DNA from: Candidatus Poribacteria bacterium | Lineage (GTDB): Bacteria > Poribacteria > WGA-4E > WGA-3G | Direction of reading: 5' to 3' | Assembly (NCBI GenBank): GCA_022394755.1 | Contig: JAGFCA010000015.1 | Coordinates: forward strand, 1 to 64,000 | Length of the DNA: 64,000 nucleotides | Shown here: positions 17,609 through 26,036 of the stretch, in pieces | Layout of the letters: each line of letters begins with the position of its first letter | Numbering within the stretch: position 1 is the stretch's first letter | Notes under the pieces: generated by a model | The model's input: only the letters and a program-made list of their open reading frames with translations | Database searches by the model: none | What the model was told of the DNA's origin: nothing | Made by a program: the position numbers and the translations under genes

Positions 17609-18667
17609 ATGCGTACAGTCAAATTAGGTTTAATAGGTGCTGGCGGTATTTCAGGGGCACATTGTAGAACACTTGCCGAGATTGAAGGCGCTGAGATAAT
17701 TGCAGCTGCAGATTTAGCACCGGCAAATTTAGAAAGAGCAAAAGAAAATTGGAATATAAAACATACATTTGAAGATTATAATGAGATGCTGAAAATGGAT
17801 GAAATTGAGGCTGTGTATGTATGCACACCTACTGGAGTCCATGCAGCCCCGACCGTTGCCTCGTTAAATGCCGGCAAGCATGTATTCTGTGAAAAACCGA
17901 TGGAAGCCACTCTTGAGGGTGCCGAAGCTATGTGGCGAGCATCTGTAGAAAACGATAAAATCCTGATGATTGGCCTAAAACTTCGGTATTCTCCACAAGT
18001 AATCAAAGCAAAAGAGATTGTCGATGCTGGAACCCTTGGAGACATCTATTATGCCGAAACAGTCGCTGATCGGCGCCGCGGTAATCCAGGTGGCAGTTTT
18101 ATTCGTAAAGCAACAGCCGGATTGGGTGCTTCAGCAGACATAGGGGTTTATGCCTTGGATACTGCTCTCTACCTAATGGGACATCCTACTCCTGTTGCTG
18201 TGTCAGGAATTACCTCTAACTACTTAAGTCTTCACAATACCTGGAATGAGTCACTCAAAGAGACTGAAGTAGAAGATTTTGGTGTGGGATGGGTTGTTTT
18301 TGATAACGGTGCTCGATTGGTATTCAAGACATGTTGGTGTATGAATATGGATTCATTAGGTGGAACAATTTTCCTCGGTAAAAAGGCAGGATTACGTATT
18401 GGTATCGGTGAAGTCCGTGGTCCACAAGACGGAGTCCGTGTTTATGGTGATAAAGACGGTGAAGTCCATGACGAAACATATACTGAATTCGAATCGGTTA
18501 GTGTATTCCACGAAGAAGATAGTGCCTTTATTGATGCTGTAAGAGAAGGGAAACCTTCACCTATAGATCCTTATGAAATTATGTTAACTAACGTAATTAT
18601 ACAGGGTGTAATTGATTCTTCAGAAGCGGGTGGACGAGAAGTAGAAGTTACTGTACCATCATTATAG
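17609..18667 (+). CDS. Gfo/Idh/MocA family oxidoreductase
   Basis: An NAD(P)-dependent sugar oxidoreductase. The Rossmann motif GLIGAGGISGAHC is at the N-terminus. The family motif CEKPMEATLEGAEAM lies at about residues 92-106, with the catalytic Lys in E-K-P. The segment TAGLGASADIGVYALD contains the GxxxDxGxxxxD-like signature near residue 180. Two ATGs compete: that at 17603 directly abuts the TTTAGGAG ribosome-binding site, whereas ATG 17609 is properly spaced and was chosen. It lies 70 nt before the first sulfatase. It is likely to oxidise a monosaccharide released in the same pathway; its substrate is not shown. Confidence 0.9.
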   Translation: MRTVKLGLIGAGGISGAHCRTLAEIEGAEIIAAADLAPANLERAKENWNIKHTFEDYNEMLKMDEIEAVYVCTPTGVHAAPTVASLNAGKHVFCEKPMEATLEGAEAMWRASVENDKILMIGLKLRYSPQVIKAKEIVDAGTLGDIYYAETVADRRRGNPGGSFIRKATAGLGASADIGVYALDTALYLMGHPTPVAVSGITSNYLSLHNTWNESLKETEVEDFGVGWVVFDNGARLVFKTCWCMNMDSLGGTIFLGKKAGLRIGIGEVRGPQDGVRVYGDKDGEVHDETYTEFESVSVFHEEDSAFIDAVREGKPSPIDPYEIMLTNVIIQGVIDSSEAGGREVEVTVPSL

Positions 18668-18737
18668 AGAATTACATCTACCGTTCTATTAGTTTAGATA
18701 CATCCTAATTATAAGAAAGGTCTATACTTTTGATATC

Positions 18738-20207
18738 ATGAATAAACAAAACCCGAACATTGTATTCATAATGGCAGACGATATGGGTTATGGTGACGTT
18801 GGTTGCTATAACCCAGATTCCAAAATACCTACACCAAATATGGATCAGCTCGCTCAAGAAGGAATACTTTGTACTGATGCACATTCCCCTGCTGCAGTCT
18901 GTACTCCTACTCGGTATGGTGTCTTGACAGGGAGATATTGTTGGCGTAGCCGTTTAAAACGTGGAGTGCTTTACGGATATGAACCACCATTAATCGAACC
19001 TGAGCGGTTAACAGTCGCAAGCCTACTCAAAGATGCAGGTTACAATACGGCATGTGTTGGTAAATGGCATTTAGGTCTCGGTTTCTCTACAAAATCCGGG
19101 TACGATTTTGATTTCAATGCTCCTCTACCATGGTCTAATGCAGGCCGTGAGTTAGAAGAGAATATAGACTTTTCTGCACCTATAACAGGTGGACCTAACG
19201 ATCTTGGTTTTGACTATTTCTACGGAAATTCAGGATGTCCTACATGCCAACCCCCTTATGGATTTATTGAGAATAACCATTTTGTAGAAATCCCAAGTAG
19301 CTATCATGAAGTTCCAGAATTTACCAGTCGTCCAGGTATGATGACACCAGATTGGGACCATAAAGATGCAGATCCTATTATCGCACAAAAAGCGGTTGAG
19401 TATATTGAGAAACAAGCGGATTCAGAAGATCCATTCTTCCTATATTTAACTCCATCAGCACCACATGAACCTTGTACAGAAGCAGTTGTACCAGAATTTG
19501 CACGTGGACAGAGTGATGCAGGCCCACGCGGTGATTTGGTCTGGTTAGTAGACTGGATGGTGGGAGAGGTGATGCAAGCTTTGGATAGAACTGGCAAAAC
19601 AGACAATACATTGATATTCGCCACAAGTGATAACGGCGCATTACCCGGTGATCGAATTCAAGGGGATAATAGTCCAATGCCGTATCATCTATATGATCAC
19701 AAATCTTGTGGAGATTGGCGGGGTTATAAAGCACATATTTGGGAAGGTGGACATCGTGAACCATTGATTGCAAGATGGCCTGGTGTCATTGAAGCAAATT
19801 CTGAAACAGACGAATTAATCTGTTTAACCGACCTAATGGCAACATGTGCTGCAATAGTTGGAACTGATGTCCCTGATGATGCCGGACAGGATAGTTGTAA
19901 TGTCTTACCTAATCTATTAAATGAACAACCTGAGAAACCAATACGTCAGGTAATTGTTCATCATTCAAGTAATGGCGTGTTTTCTATTAGACATAATGAG
20001 TGGAAATTGATTTTGGAAACGCAAGGTTCAGGTGGATGGCCACCACCACGTGGTGAAGGACCTAAACAAGGAACACCTGGACAATTATATCATATAATAG
20101 ATGATCCCAGTGAAACTGATAATCTGTGGGAAACACACCCAGCAAAAATACAAGAATTAACCTCCTTACTGGAAAAGTTTGAACAACAAGGACATAGCAG
20201 ACTATAA
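18738..20207 (+). CDS. Sulfatase (arylsulfatase A / GALNS-like)
   Basis: A type I sulfatase hydrolysing a sulfate ester. Metal-binding Asp14-Asp15 (MADDMGYGD) precede the maturation motif C-T-P-T-R at residues 55-59, in which Cys55 would be converted to formylglycine. Further hallmarks are VGKWHLG near residue 110 and the late metal-site SDNGALPGD. No signal peptide is evident, unusual for this family and suggesting a cytoplasmic enzyme or a non-classical route. Length 489. Ten bases separate it from the PhyH gene. The sequence around WRSRLKRGVLYGYEPP resembles N-acetylgalactosamine-6-sulfatase-type enzymes, but the substrate is not known. Confidence 0.9.
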   Translation: MNKQNPNIVFIMADDMGYGDVGCYNPDSKIPTPNMDQLAQEGILCTDAHSPAAVCTPTRYGVLTGRYCWRSRLKRGVLYGYEPPLIEPERLTVASLLKDAGYNTACVGKWHLGLGFSTKSGYDFDFNAPLPWSNAGRELEENIDFSAPITGGPNDLGFDYFYGNSGCPTCQPPYGFIENNHFVEIPSSYHEVPEFTSRPGMMTPDWDHKDADPIIAQKAVEYIEKQADSEDPFFLYLTPSAPHEPCTEAVVPEFARGQSDAGPRGDLVWLVDWMVGEVMQALDRTGKTDNTLIFATSDNGALPGDRIQGDNSPMPYHLYDHKSCGDWRGYKAHIWEGGHREPLIARWPGVIEANSETDELICLTDLMATCAAIVGTDVPDDAGQDSCNVLPNLLNEQPEKPIRQVIVHHSSNGVFSIRHNEWKLILETQGSGGWPPPRGEGPKQGTPGQLYHIIDDPSETDNLWETHPAKIQELTSLLEKFEQQGHSRL

Positions 20208-20217
20208 GGATAAAAAA

Positions 20218-21054
20218 ATGGCTAATATCGATTCACTGTTCCGCCTATCTGAACCCTCCCCTGAAGATATCGATTCATTTCATAATGATGGATATATTGC
20301 GTATCCAGATGTATTTACAGATGAGGGTAGAGACGGTTTAATTGATGAGATTACACATCACTTTAACCCTACCCGTGAATATATTGAAACATTAAAGAAT
20401 GGCGCACAACCAGATAGAGCTTACTTTATCCGACCGTGGAATGAACGTAGAGAATATAGTGATCGTCTGATTGATGATCCGTTTATTACTAAATTGTTAG
20501 ATGCGACTATTGAAAATTCATATCACTTTTGTCACTCTGCATTAAACATCGCTCCTCGTGGTATTGGTCCTATCGGGTATCATCAGGACCATCACCATTG
20601 GAAACATGAAAATCCTGTTAACCATGCAGAACGTGATAACTACTATATACAGATACTATACTACCCTAATGGCTTCAGTAAAGGGGACAGAAACCTAAAA
20701 GTAATTGCCGGAAGCCATCGAGTCGCGCCTACTCAGGAAGCTACCCCTGAACGAATGCTTGCAGGGGAGTTTGACGAAGAGGCAGGATGTAAATTAGAAG
20801 AGAGGCGGCTTGACTTACCACCAGGTAGTATGGTCTATATCAACGCTCGTATTTTTCATGCAGTTGAATCAAAACCAGTTGATTCCTCTCAATTATTCCG
20901 TATTTTCGTTATAGATATTTTCAAAGAAATAGGACCACCACATCGCTACACACAGGAGATCCCTGAGGAATGGATGACGCAGGCAACACCATTCCGCCAG
21001 AAATTATTTGATCGCCGGGGGTATACAGAGGGATGTTGGCAATCACAGATATAA
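20218..21054 (+). CDS. Phytanoyl-CoA dioxygenase (PhyH) family protein
   Basis: A non-haem Fe(II)/2-oxoglutarate oxygenase. The iron-binding facial triad is visible: His122-x-Asp124 in YHQDHHHW and distal His214 in RIFHAVES. A basic residue for 2-oxoglutarate follows near the end (QLFRIFVID). The frame extends back to a TTG at 20179, but ATG 20218 with AAGGA 8 nt upstream is the better start. It sits between two sulfatases with 10-nt and 21-nt gaps, so it is co-transcribed with them and may hydroxylate the same substrate or its lipid-like aglycone. The substrate is unknown. Confidence 0.88.
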   Translation: MANIDSLFRLSEPSPEDIDSFHNDGYIAYPDVFTDEGRDGLIDEITHHFNPTREYIETLKNGAQPDRAYFIRPWNERREYSDRLIDDPFITKLLDATIENSYHFCHSALNIAPRGIGPIGYHQDHHHWKHENPVNHAERDNYYIQILYYPNGFSKGDRNLKVIAGSHRVAPTQEATPERMLAGEFDEEAGCKLEERRLDLPPGSMVYINARIFHAVESKPVDSSQLFRIFVIDIFKEIGPPHRYTQEIPEEWMTQATPFRQKLFDRRGYTEGCWQSQI

Positions 21055-21075
21055 TCACTACAAGTGGGAGTAGGA

Positions 21076-22686
21076 ATGACCACTCAAAATCGTCCTAATA
21101 TTCTCTGGATATCTATAGAGGATACAACGCCGCGTTTCGGTTGTTATGGTGACCTAATCGCTCGTACCCCAAATATTGACAGTCTCGCTGCAGGTGGATG
21201 TCGGTTCCCTAATGCCTTTTCTACAGCCGGAGTCTGTGCCCCCAGTCGTTCAGCTATTATCACCGGTATGTATCAAACATCCATCGGAACCCATCACCAC
21301 CGAACAACACATACACATGAAAGTACACCAAACCTACCTACACCTTATTCTGCTGTTCCCCCACCTTATGTAAAAACCTTCACCGAATACCTGAGAGGGG
21401 CAGGTTATTATTGCACCAATAATAGTAAAACAGACTATCAGTTTACACCACCTATTTCAGCGTGGGATGACAATAGTAATCAAGGTCACTGGCGAAATCG
21501 AGCGGAAGGACAATCATTCTTTTCTGTTTTTAACCCAATCGTTACACACGAAAGCGGTATGTGGGAAAAAGAGGATAGTCCACTGGCCACAAATCCAGAC
21601 GATGTGGAATTACCTCCTTATTTACCTGATACACCTAAAGCACGTGCCGCATTGGCGCGACAGTACGATAACCTTGCCATAGCCGACGCACGGGTTGGAG
21701 AATTATTAAATCAACTGGAAGAAGATGGACTCGCAGAAAATACAATTATCTTTCTTTGGAGCGATCACGGTGAAGGACTTCCACGTGGTAAACGTTGGAT
21801 TTATGATGCGGGAATACGCATTCCGTTGATTGTCCGGTGGCATTCAGAACTTAACCCTGGATCTGAAAGTGATCAATTAGTGAGTTTGATAGACCTTGGT
21901 CCCACTGTACTTTCGTTATGTGGTCTTCAAATACCTCAGCACCTACAAGGACAGCCTTTCCTTGGTCCACAAAATATAGAACGTGAATATATATTCGCGA
22001 CACGAGACCGCCTTGATTTATCGTATCAAATGTTGCGTGCTGTACGTGACAAAAAATATAAATACATCCGAAATTATTATCCCGAAAATCCCTATCTGCT
22101 CTGGGATCCTTACTGCAATACACATCCTGTTATGCAGGAAATGTGGCGACTTCATGCCGATGGAAAATTAACTGATAATCAATTGGACATGTTTCAATCA
22201 CCACGTCCCACTGAAGAACTATACGATGTAGAAAATGACATGTATGAACTAAACAACTTAGCAGAAAATTCAGCACATGAACATGTTCTTAAACGGATGC
22301 GAGAAAGGTTGACAGCATGGCAAACGGAATTCGGGGATATGGGGAATATATCTGAAGAACAAATGGTGGCGAAGTGGTATCCTGATGGCACACAACCCCA
22401 AACGGCATCACCTATTTTCATACCGATTAACGCCTCTAACCCCGGTATGGAACCAACTGATGAAGATGGAGAATGGGACACGCCGACGCTTTTGCAACTA
22501 TACTGTTCAACACAAGGGGCTTCAATCGTGTATGCCACCGAACAAGGTGAAGATGTCCGATGGCAGCTGTATACAGAACCTTTGCGTTTACCGAAGGGTG
22601 AAACTGTAATAAGAACAAAAGCTATTCGGATAGGGTACAAAGAGAGCGATGAAGAATATCTAAAATTTACAGTTTCAGACAACTAA
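21076..22686 (+). CDS. Sulfatase (sulfamidase-like) with C-terminal chitobiase-like domain, copy 1
   Basis: The formylglycine motif C-A-P-S-R is at residues 54-58, followed by SAIITGMYQTSIG. Late active-site residues are in FLWSDHGEG and the G-K-R-W segment. The first metal-site segment reads WISIEDTTP, with Glu15-Asp16 rather than the usual Asp-Asp, a form seen in N-sulfoglucosamine sulfohydrolase-like proteins. The last 90 or so residues (LQLYCSTQG to the end) resemble the chitobiase/beta-hexosaminidase C-terminal beta domain. GTG at 21064 is possible, but ATG 21076 after GGGAGTAGGA was chosen. It is a close paralogue of the next gene. Confidence 0.88.
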   Translation: MTTQNRPNILWISIEDTTPRFGCYGDLIARTPNIDSLAAGGCRFPNAFSTAGVCAPSRSAIITGMYQTSIGTHHHRTTHTHESTPNLPTPYSAVPPPYVKTFTEYLRGAGYYCTNNSKTDYQFTPPISAWDDNSNQGHWRNRAEGQSFFSVFNPIVTHESGMWEKEDSPLATNPDDVELPPYLPDTPKARAALARQYDNLAIADARVGELLNQLEEDGLAENTIIFLWSDHGEGLPRGKRWIYDAGIRIPLIVRWHSELNPGSESDQLVSLIDLGPTVLSLCGLQIPQHLQGQPFLGPQNIEREYIFATRDRLDLSYQMLRAVRDKKYKYIRNYYPENPYLLWDPYCNTHPVMQEMWRLHADGKLTDNQLDMFQSPRPTEELYDVENDMYELNNLAENSAHEHVLKRMRERLTAWQTEFGDMGNISEEQMVAKWYPDGTQPQTASPIFIPINASNPGMEPTDEDGEWDTPTLLQLYCSTQGASIVYATEQGEDVRWQLYTEPLRLPKGETVIRTKAIRIGYKESDEEYLKFTVSDN

Positions 22687-22765
22687 ATCATCCTGAGTCA
22701 TTAGACTACCCTAATGACTTAAATCGTTATTGAGAGTAAAATCTTACAAAAAATAGAGAGTCATA

Positions 22766-24370
22766 ATGAACACACCAGATCGTCCAAACATACTTTGGAT
22801 TTCATTAGAGGATACGACACCACGTTTCGGTTGTTACGGAGACCCAATCGCACGCACACCGAATATTGATCGACTTGCTGCCGGGGGTTGCCGATATCCA
22901 AATGCTTTTTCTACCGCTGGTGTATGTGCTCCAAGTCGTTCAGCAATCATTACCGGAATGTATCAAACTTCTATTGGTACACACCATATGCGGACAGCAC
23001 ATACAAATAACCACACACCTGATATGCCTACACCTTATTCGGCTGTTCCTCCGCCGTATGTAAAAACCTTTACAGAATATCTTAGAAGTGCTGGGTATTA
23101 TTGTAGTAATAATAGTAAGACTGATTACCAATTCACTCCACCTGTAACTGCTTGGGATGACTGTAGCAACGAGGGTCATTGGCGAAATCGTGAAAATGGA
23201 CAACCTTTCTTCTCTTTTTTCAATCCAACAGTTACCCATGAAAGTGGAATGTGGGAACGCAACCAAAGACCTTTGGTAACTAACCCAGATGAGGTTGAAC
23301 TACCACCATACCTTCCAGACACACGAAAATCACGTGAAGCATTAGCGCGGCACTATGATAATCTTGCAATAGCAGATAAACGGGTTGGTGAGTTGTTGGA
23401 TGAATTAGAAGAAGATGGTCTTAGAGATAATACAATTGTATTCCTATGGAGTGATCACGGAGAAGGACTCCCACGAGGCAAACGATGGCCTTATGATGCA
23501 GGAATCCGAATTCCTCTAATTGTACGGTGGCACGGAGAATTAACTGGTGGTAGTGTCAATGAACAATTAGTCAGTTTTATTGATCTCGGACCAACTGTCC
23601 TATCGTTATGTGGAGTGGAAGCACCGCAACACCTACAAGGACAGCCTTTTCTGGGACCCGATACGGATGAACGAGATTATATCTTTGCAACAAGAGATCG
23701 TTATGATGAATCATACGATATGATTCGTGCAGTACGGGATAAAAAATATAAATACATCCGAAATTACTATCCTGAAAAACCGTATTTACTTTGGATTCCT
23801 TACAGGAATCGTCATCCGATTATGCAAGAAATGTGGCGATTACATGCAGAAGGTAAACTTGATGGAGACCAATCTGTAATGTTCCAATATCCGCGGCCTG
23901 TGGAAGAACTTTACGATGTAGAAAACGACAAATATGAACTAAGAAATTTGGCTGAGAATGGAGCACATATTGATGTACTTAACCGGATGCGAAACACCTT
24001 GGCAGAATGGCAATCTGACTACGGTGATATGGGAAAATTACCTGAAGAACAGATGGTGGCACAATGGTATCCAAATGGAATTCAACCCCAAACTTCATCC
24101 CCTATTTTCATACCAATAAACGCCACCAATCCAGGTATGGAAACTACACAAGAATCACTGGAGTGGGATGACCCACTACTTTTACAACTGCATTGTTCAA
24201 CTCAAGGAGCATCTATAGCGTATACTACTGAGAATGGTGACGACGTTAGTTGGAAGTTATACACCGAACCATTACGATTACCTAAAGGTGAAACTACTGT
24301 TAGAACAAAAGCTATAAGAATCGGGTATAAAGAAAGCGAAGAAAATTCACTGAGTTTTACTGTTATATAA
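22766..24370 (+). CDS. Sulfatase (sulfamidase-like) with C-terminal chitobiase-like domain, copy 2
   Basis: Colinear with the preceding sulfatase from end to end, about three quarters identical by eye, and so a tandem duplication. Cys54 in C-A-P-S-R is the formylglycine site. Glu15-Asp16 stand in the first metal-site segment. FLWSDHGEGLPRGKRW is conserved. The C-terminal module (LQLHCSTQGASIAYTT onward) is kept. Differences cluster around residues 75-95 and 165-185, which may reflect different specificity. No signal peptide is seen. It follows copy 1 after 79 nt and precedes the lactonase by 78 nt. Confidence 0.88.
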   Translation: MNTPDRPNILWISLEDTTPRFGCYGDPIARTPNIDRLAAGGCRYPNAFSTAGVCAPSRSAIITGMYQTSIGTHHMRTAHTNNHTPDMPTPYSAVPPPYVKTFTEYLRSAGYYCSNNSKTDYQFTPPVTAWDDCSNEGHWRNRENGQPFFSFFNPTVTHESGMWERNQRPLVTNPDEVELPPYLPDTRKSREALARHYDNLAIADKRVGELLDELEEDGLRDNTIVFLWSDHGEGLPRGKRWPYDAGIRIPLIVRWHGELTGGSVNEQLVSFIDLGPTVLSLCGVEAPQHLQGQPFLGPDTDERDYIFATRDRYDESYDMIRAVRDKKYKYIRNYYPEKPYLLWIPYRNRHPIMQEMWRLHAEGKLDGDQSVMFQYPRPVEELYDVENDKYELRNLAENGAHIDVLNRMRNTLAEWQSDYGDMGKLPEEQMVAQWYPNGIQPQTSSPIFIPINATNPGMETTQESLEWDDPLLLQLHCSTQGASIAYTTENGDDVSWKLYTEPLRLPKGETTVRTKAIRIGYKESEENSLSFTVI

Positions 24371-24448
24371 GAAATTATCCGTTATTCAAAATGTACCAAA
24401 GAGATTTACCATAAATATATTGAATTTATATAAGGAGAATAAATACTG

Positions 24449-25543
24449 ATGGCTCAAGAGAAGCAAGACAGATATTATGTATACATTGGCACTTACACAC
24501 ATGGAGATAGTGAAGGAATCTATGTGTATGAATTAGATAACGAAACTGGTGCTTTAGAATATTCCAGTAAAATTACAGGTGTAAATAATCCTTCATTTCT
24601 GGATATTCATCCCAGTGGACGTTACTTATTCTCAGTGAATGAGATCGGGGATTATGAAGGTAAGGCAAGTGGTTCAGTTACTGCATTTTACATCCATGAT
24701 AGTACAGGTGAGTTAAGTTATCTCAATCAACAGGCAACTGGTGGTGGAGCACCGTGTCATGTGAGTGTAGACGACACAGGAAAATATCTACTTGTTGCCA
24801 ATTATGGTGGTGGTAGTGTTGCTGCATTTCCTATTGGGAAGGATGGAAGATTAGATGAAGCTTCCGGTTTTGTCCAACATCATGGTTCCAGTGTAAATGA
24901 AAGTCGACAATCAGCACCCCATGCTCATGCGATTATGATTGATGGAAGTAATCAATATGCTTTTTCACCTGATCTTGGACTTGATAAGATCCTCATCTAT
25001 AAAATTGACTTAGAAAGTGGAAAATTGATACCTAATATACAACCTTGGGTACGCGTTCATCCAGGGGCAGGTCCTCGCCATCTCGACTTTCATCCAAATG
25101 GAAAGTTTGCCTATGTAATTAATGAATTAGATTCAACTTTCACTGCATTCCGGTATGATGAAGATACAGGATCACTCACAGAAATACAGAATCTTTCAAC
25201 CCTACCAGAAGACTTTGATGGCACAAGTCATTGTGCGGATATACACGTACATCCATCCGGTAAATTCTTATATGGATCAAATCGTGGACATGATAGTATC
25301 GCTATCTGTGCAATTGATGAAGATACTGGTATGTTAGAGTATCTCGGCAGTGAATCAACACAAGGACAGACACCCCGTAACTTCGGCCTTAATCCAGAGG
25401 GAACACTTCTATTAGCTGCCAATCAACAAACCAATAATATAGTTTCTTTTACCGTTAATCAAGAAACTGGACAGTTAACTGAAACAGGAAATGTCGCTGA
25501 AGTCCCATCACCAGTTTGTTTAAAAATGCTCAAATGTAGTTAA
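24449..25543 (+). CDS. Lactonase family beta-propeller protein (6-phosphogluconolactonase-like)
   Basis: A 364-residue seven-bladed propeller of the YbhE/Pgl (lactonase, PF10282) family. Repeated blade motifs are visible: NNPSFLDIHPSGRYLFSVNE, CHVSVDDTGKYLLVANYGGG, PRHLDFHPNGKFAYVINEL and HPSGKFLYGSNRGHDS, each cited by its H/D-P-S-G-x-Y/F core. The family hydrolyses sugar-acid lactones such as 6-phosphogluconolactone. AAGGAG lies 11 nt before ATG. As last gene of the plus-strand sulfatase run it may open a lactone formed by the dehydrogenases nearby. It ends before a strong terminator. Confidence 0.88.
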   Translation: MAQEKQDRYYVYIGTYTHGDSEGIYVYELDNETGALEYSSKITGVNNPSFLDIHPSGRYLFSVNEIGDYEGKASGSVTAFYIHDSTGELSYLNQQATGGGAPCHVSVDDTGKYLLVANYGGGSVAAFPIGKDGRLDEASGFVQHHGSSVNESRQSAPHAHAIMIDGSNQYAFSPDLGLDKILIYKIDLESGKLIPNIQPWVRVHPGAGPRHLDFHPNGKFAYVINELDSTFTAFRYDEDTGSLTEIQNLSTLPEDFDGTSHCADIHVHPSGKFLYGSNRGHDSIAICAIDEDTGMLEYLGSESTQGQTPRNFGLNPEGTLLLAANQQTNNIVSFTVNQETGQLTETGNVAEVPSPVCLKMLKCS

Positions 25544-25588
25544 ACTATCCTCTTTGATGGTCTAATCTACTTCATAAAGTTCTAACTG

Positions 25589-25645
25589 AAAGGAAATATA
25601 GATTGTATCACAATATCTATATTTCCTTTTCATTTCTTATTCTTT
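25589..25645 (+). terminator. Rho-independent terminator after the sulfatase-lactonase run
   Basis: AAAGGAAATATAGAT (25589-25603) is perfectly complementary to ATCTATATTTCCTTT (25615-25629), an uninterrupted 15-bp stem with an 11-nt loop. It is followed by a T-rich tail up to about 25645. Confidence 0.85.
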
Positions 25646-26036
25646 TTTTGATTCTCTACCATTTCCATGACACTTAGAGATAATTTGCTTTAGTTGGATA
25701 TTTACCCCAGTAGATTCGTAGCATCTTGATATTATTCAGGTAGCAGATCTTTCTTCATCCAACCTGACAGACATTATTTTCGACCAAGTTAGATTTAAAA
25801 TAAATGATAACTCAGCACCAGTCACCCAATCAAACCAAACGTAAATTACGGATGTCAAGAAACCGTACCAACGAGATAAGTATGTGTGTTTTACCACCAA
25901 TATTTACAATAAATCCAGATCTGTATGTGTAGTCTCCTACTCAATTTAATATATTCGAATTAAATCAATTTAGAATCAGAAGATTTATTCCATCATAAAA
26001 TCAGATCTTATTTACATGAAAAATACCTTTTAGCAA
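25646..26036. other. Intergenic region between convergent genes
   Basis: This sequence separates the terminator from the stop of the minus-strand sulfatase. No open frame, promoter or repeat stands out. It is AT-rich. Confidence 0.5.

Noticed and set aside
22194..22682. Long minus-strand frame inside the first duplicated sulfatase
   Set aside because: It is the antisense of a conserved enzyme; low-complexity Ser/Cys-rich translation without motif.
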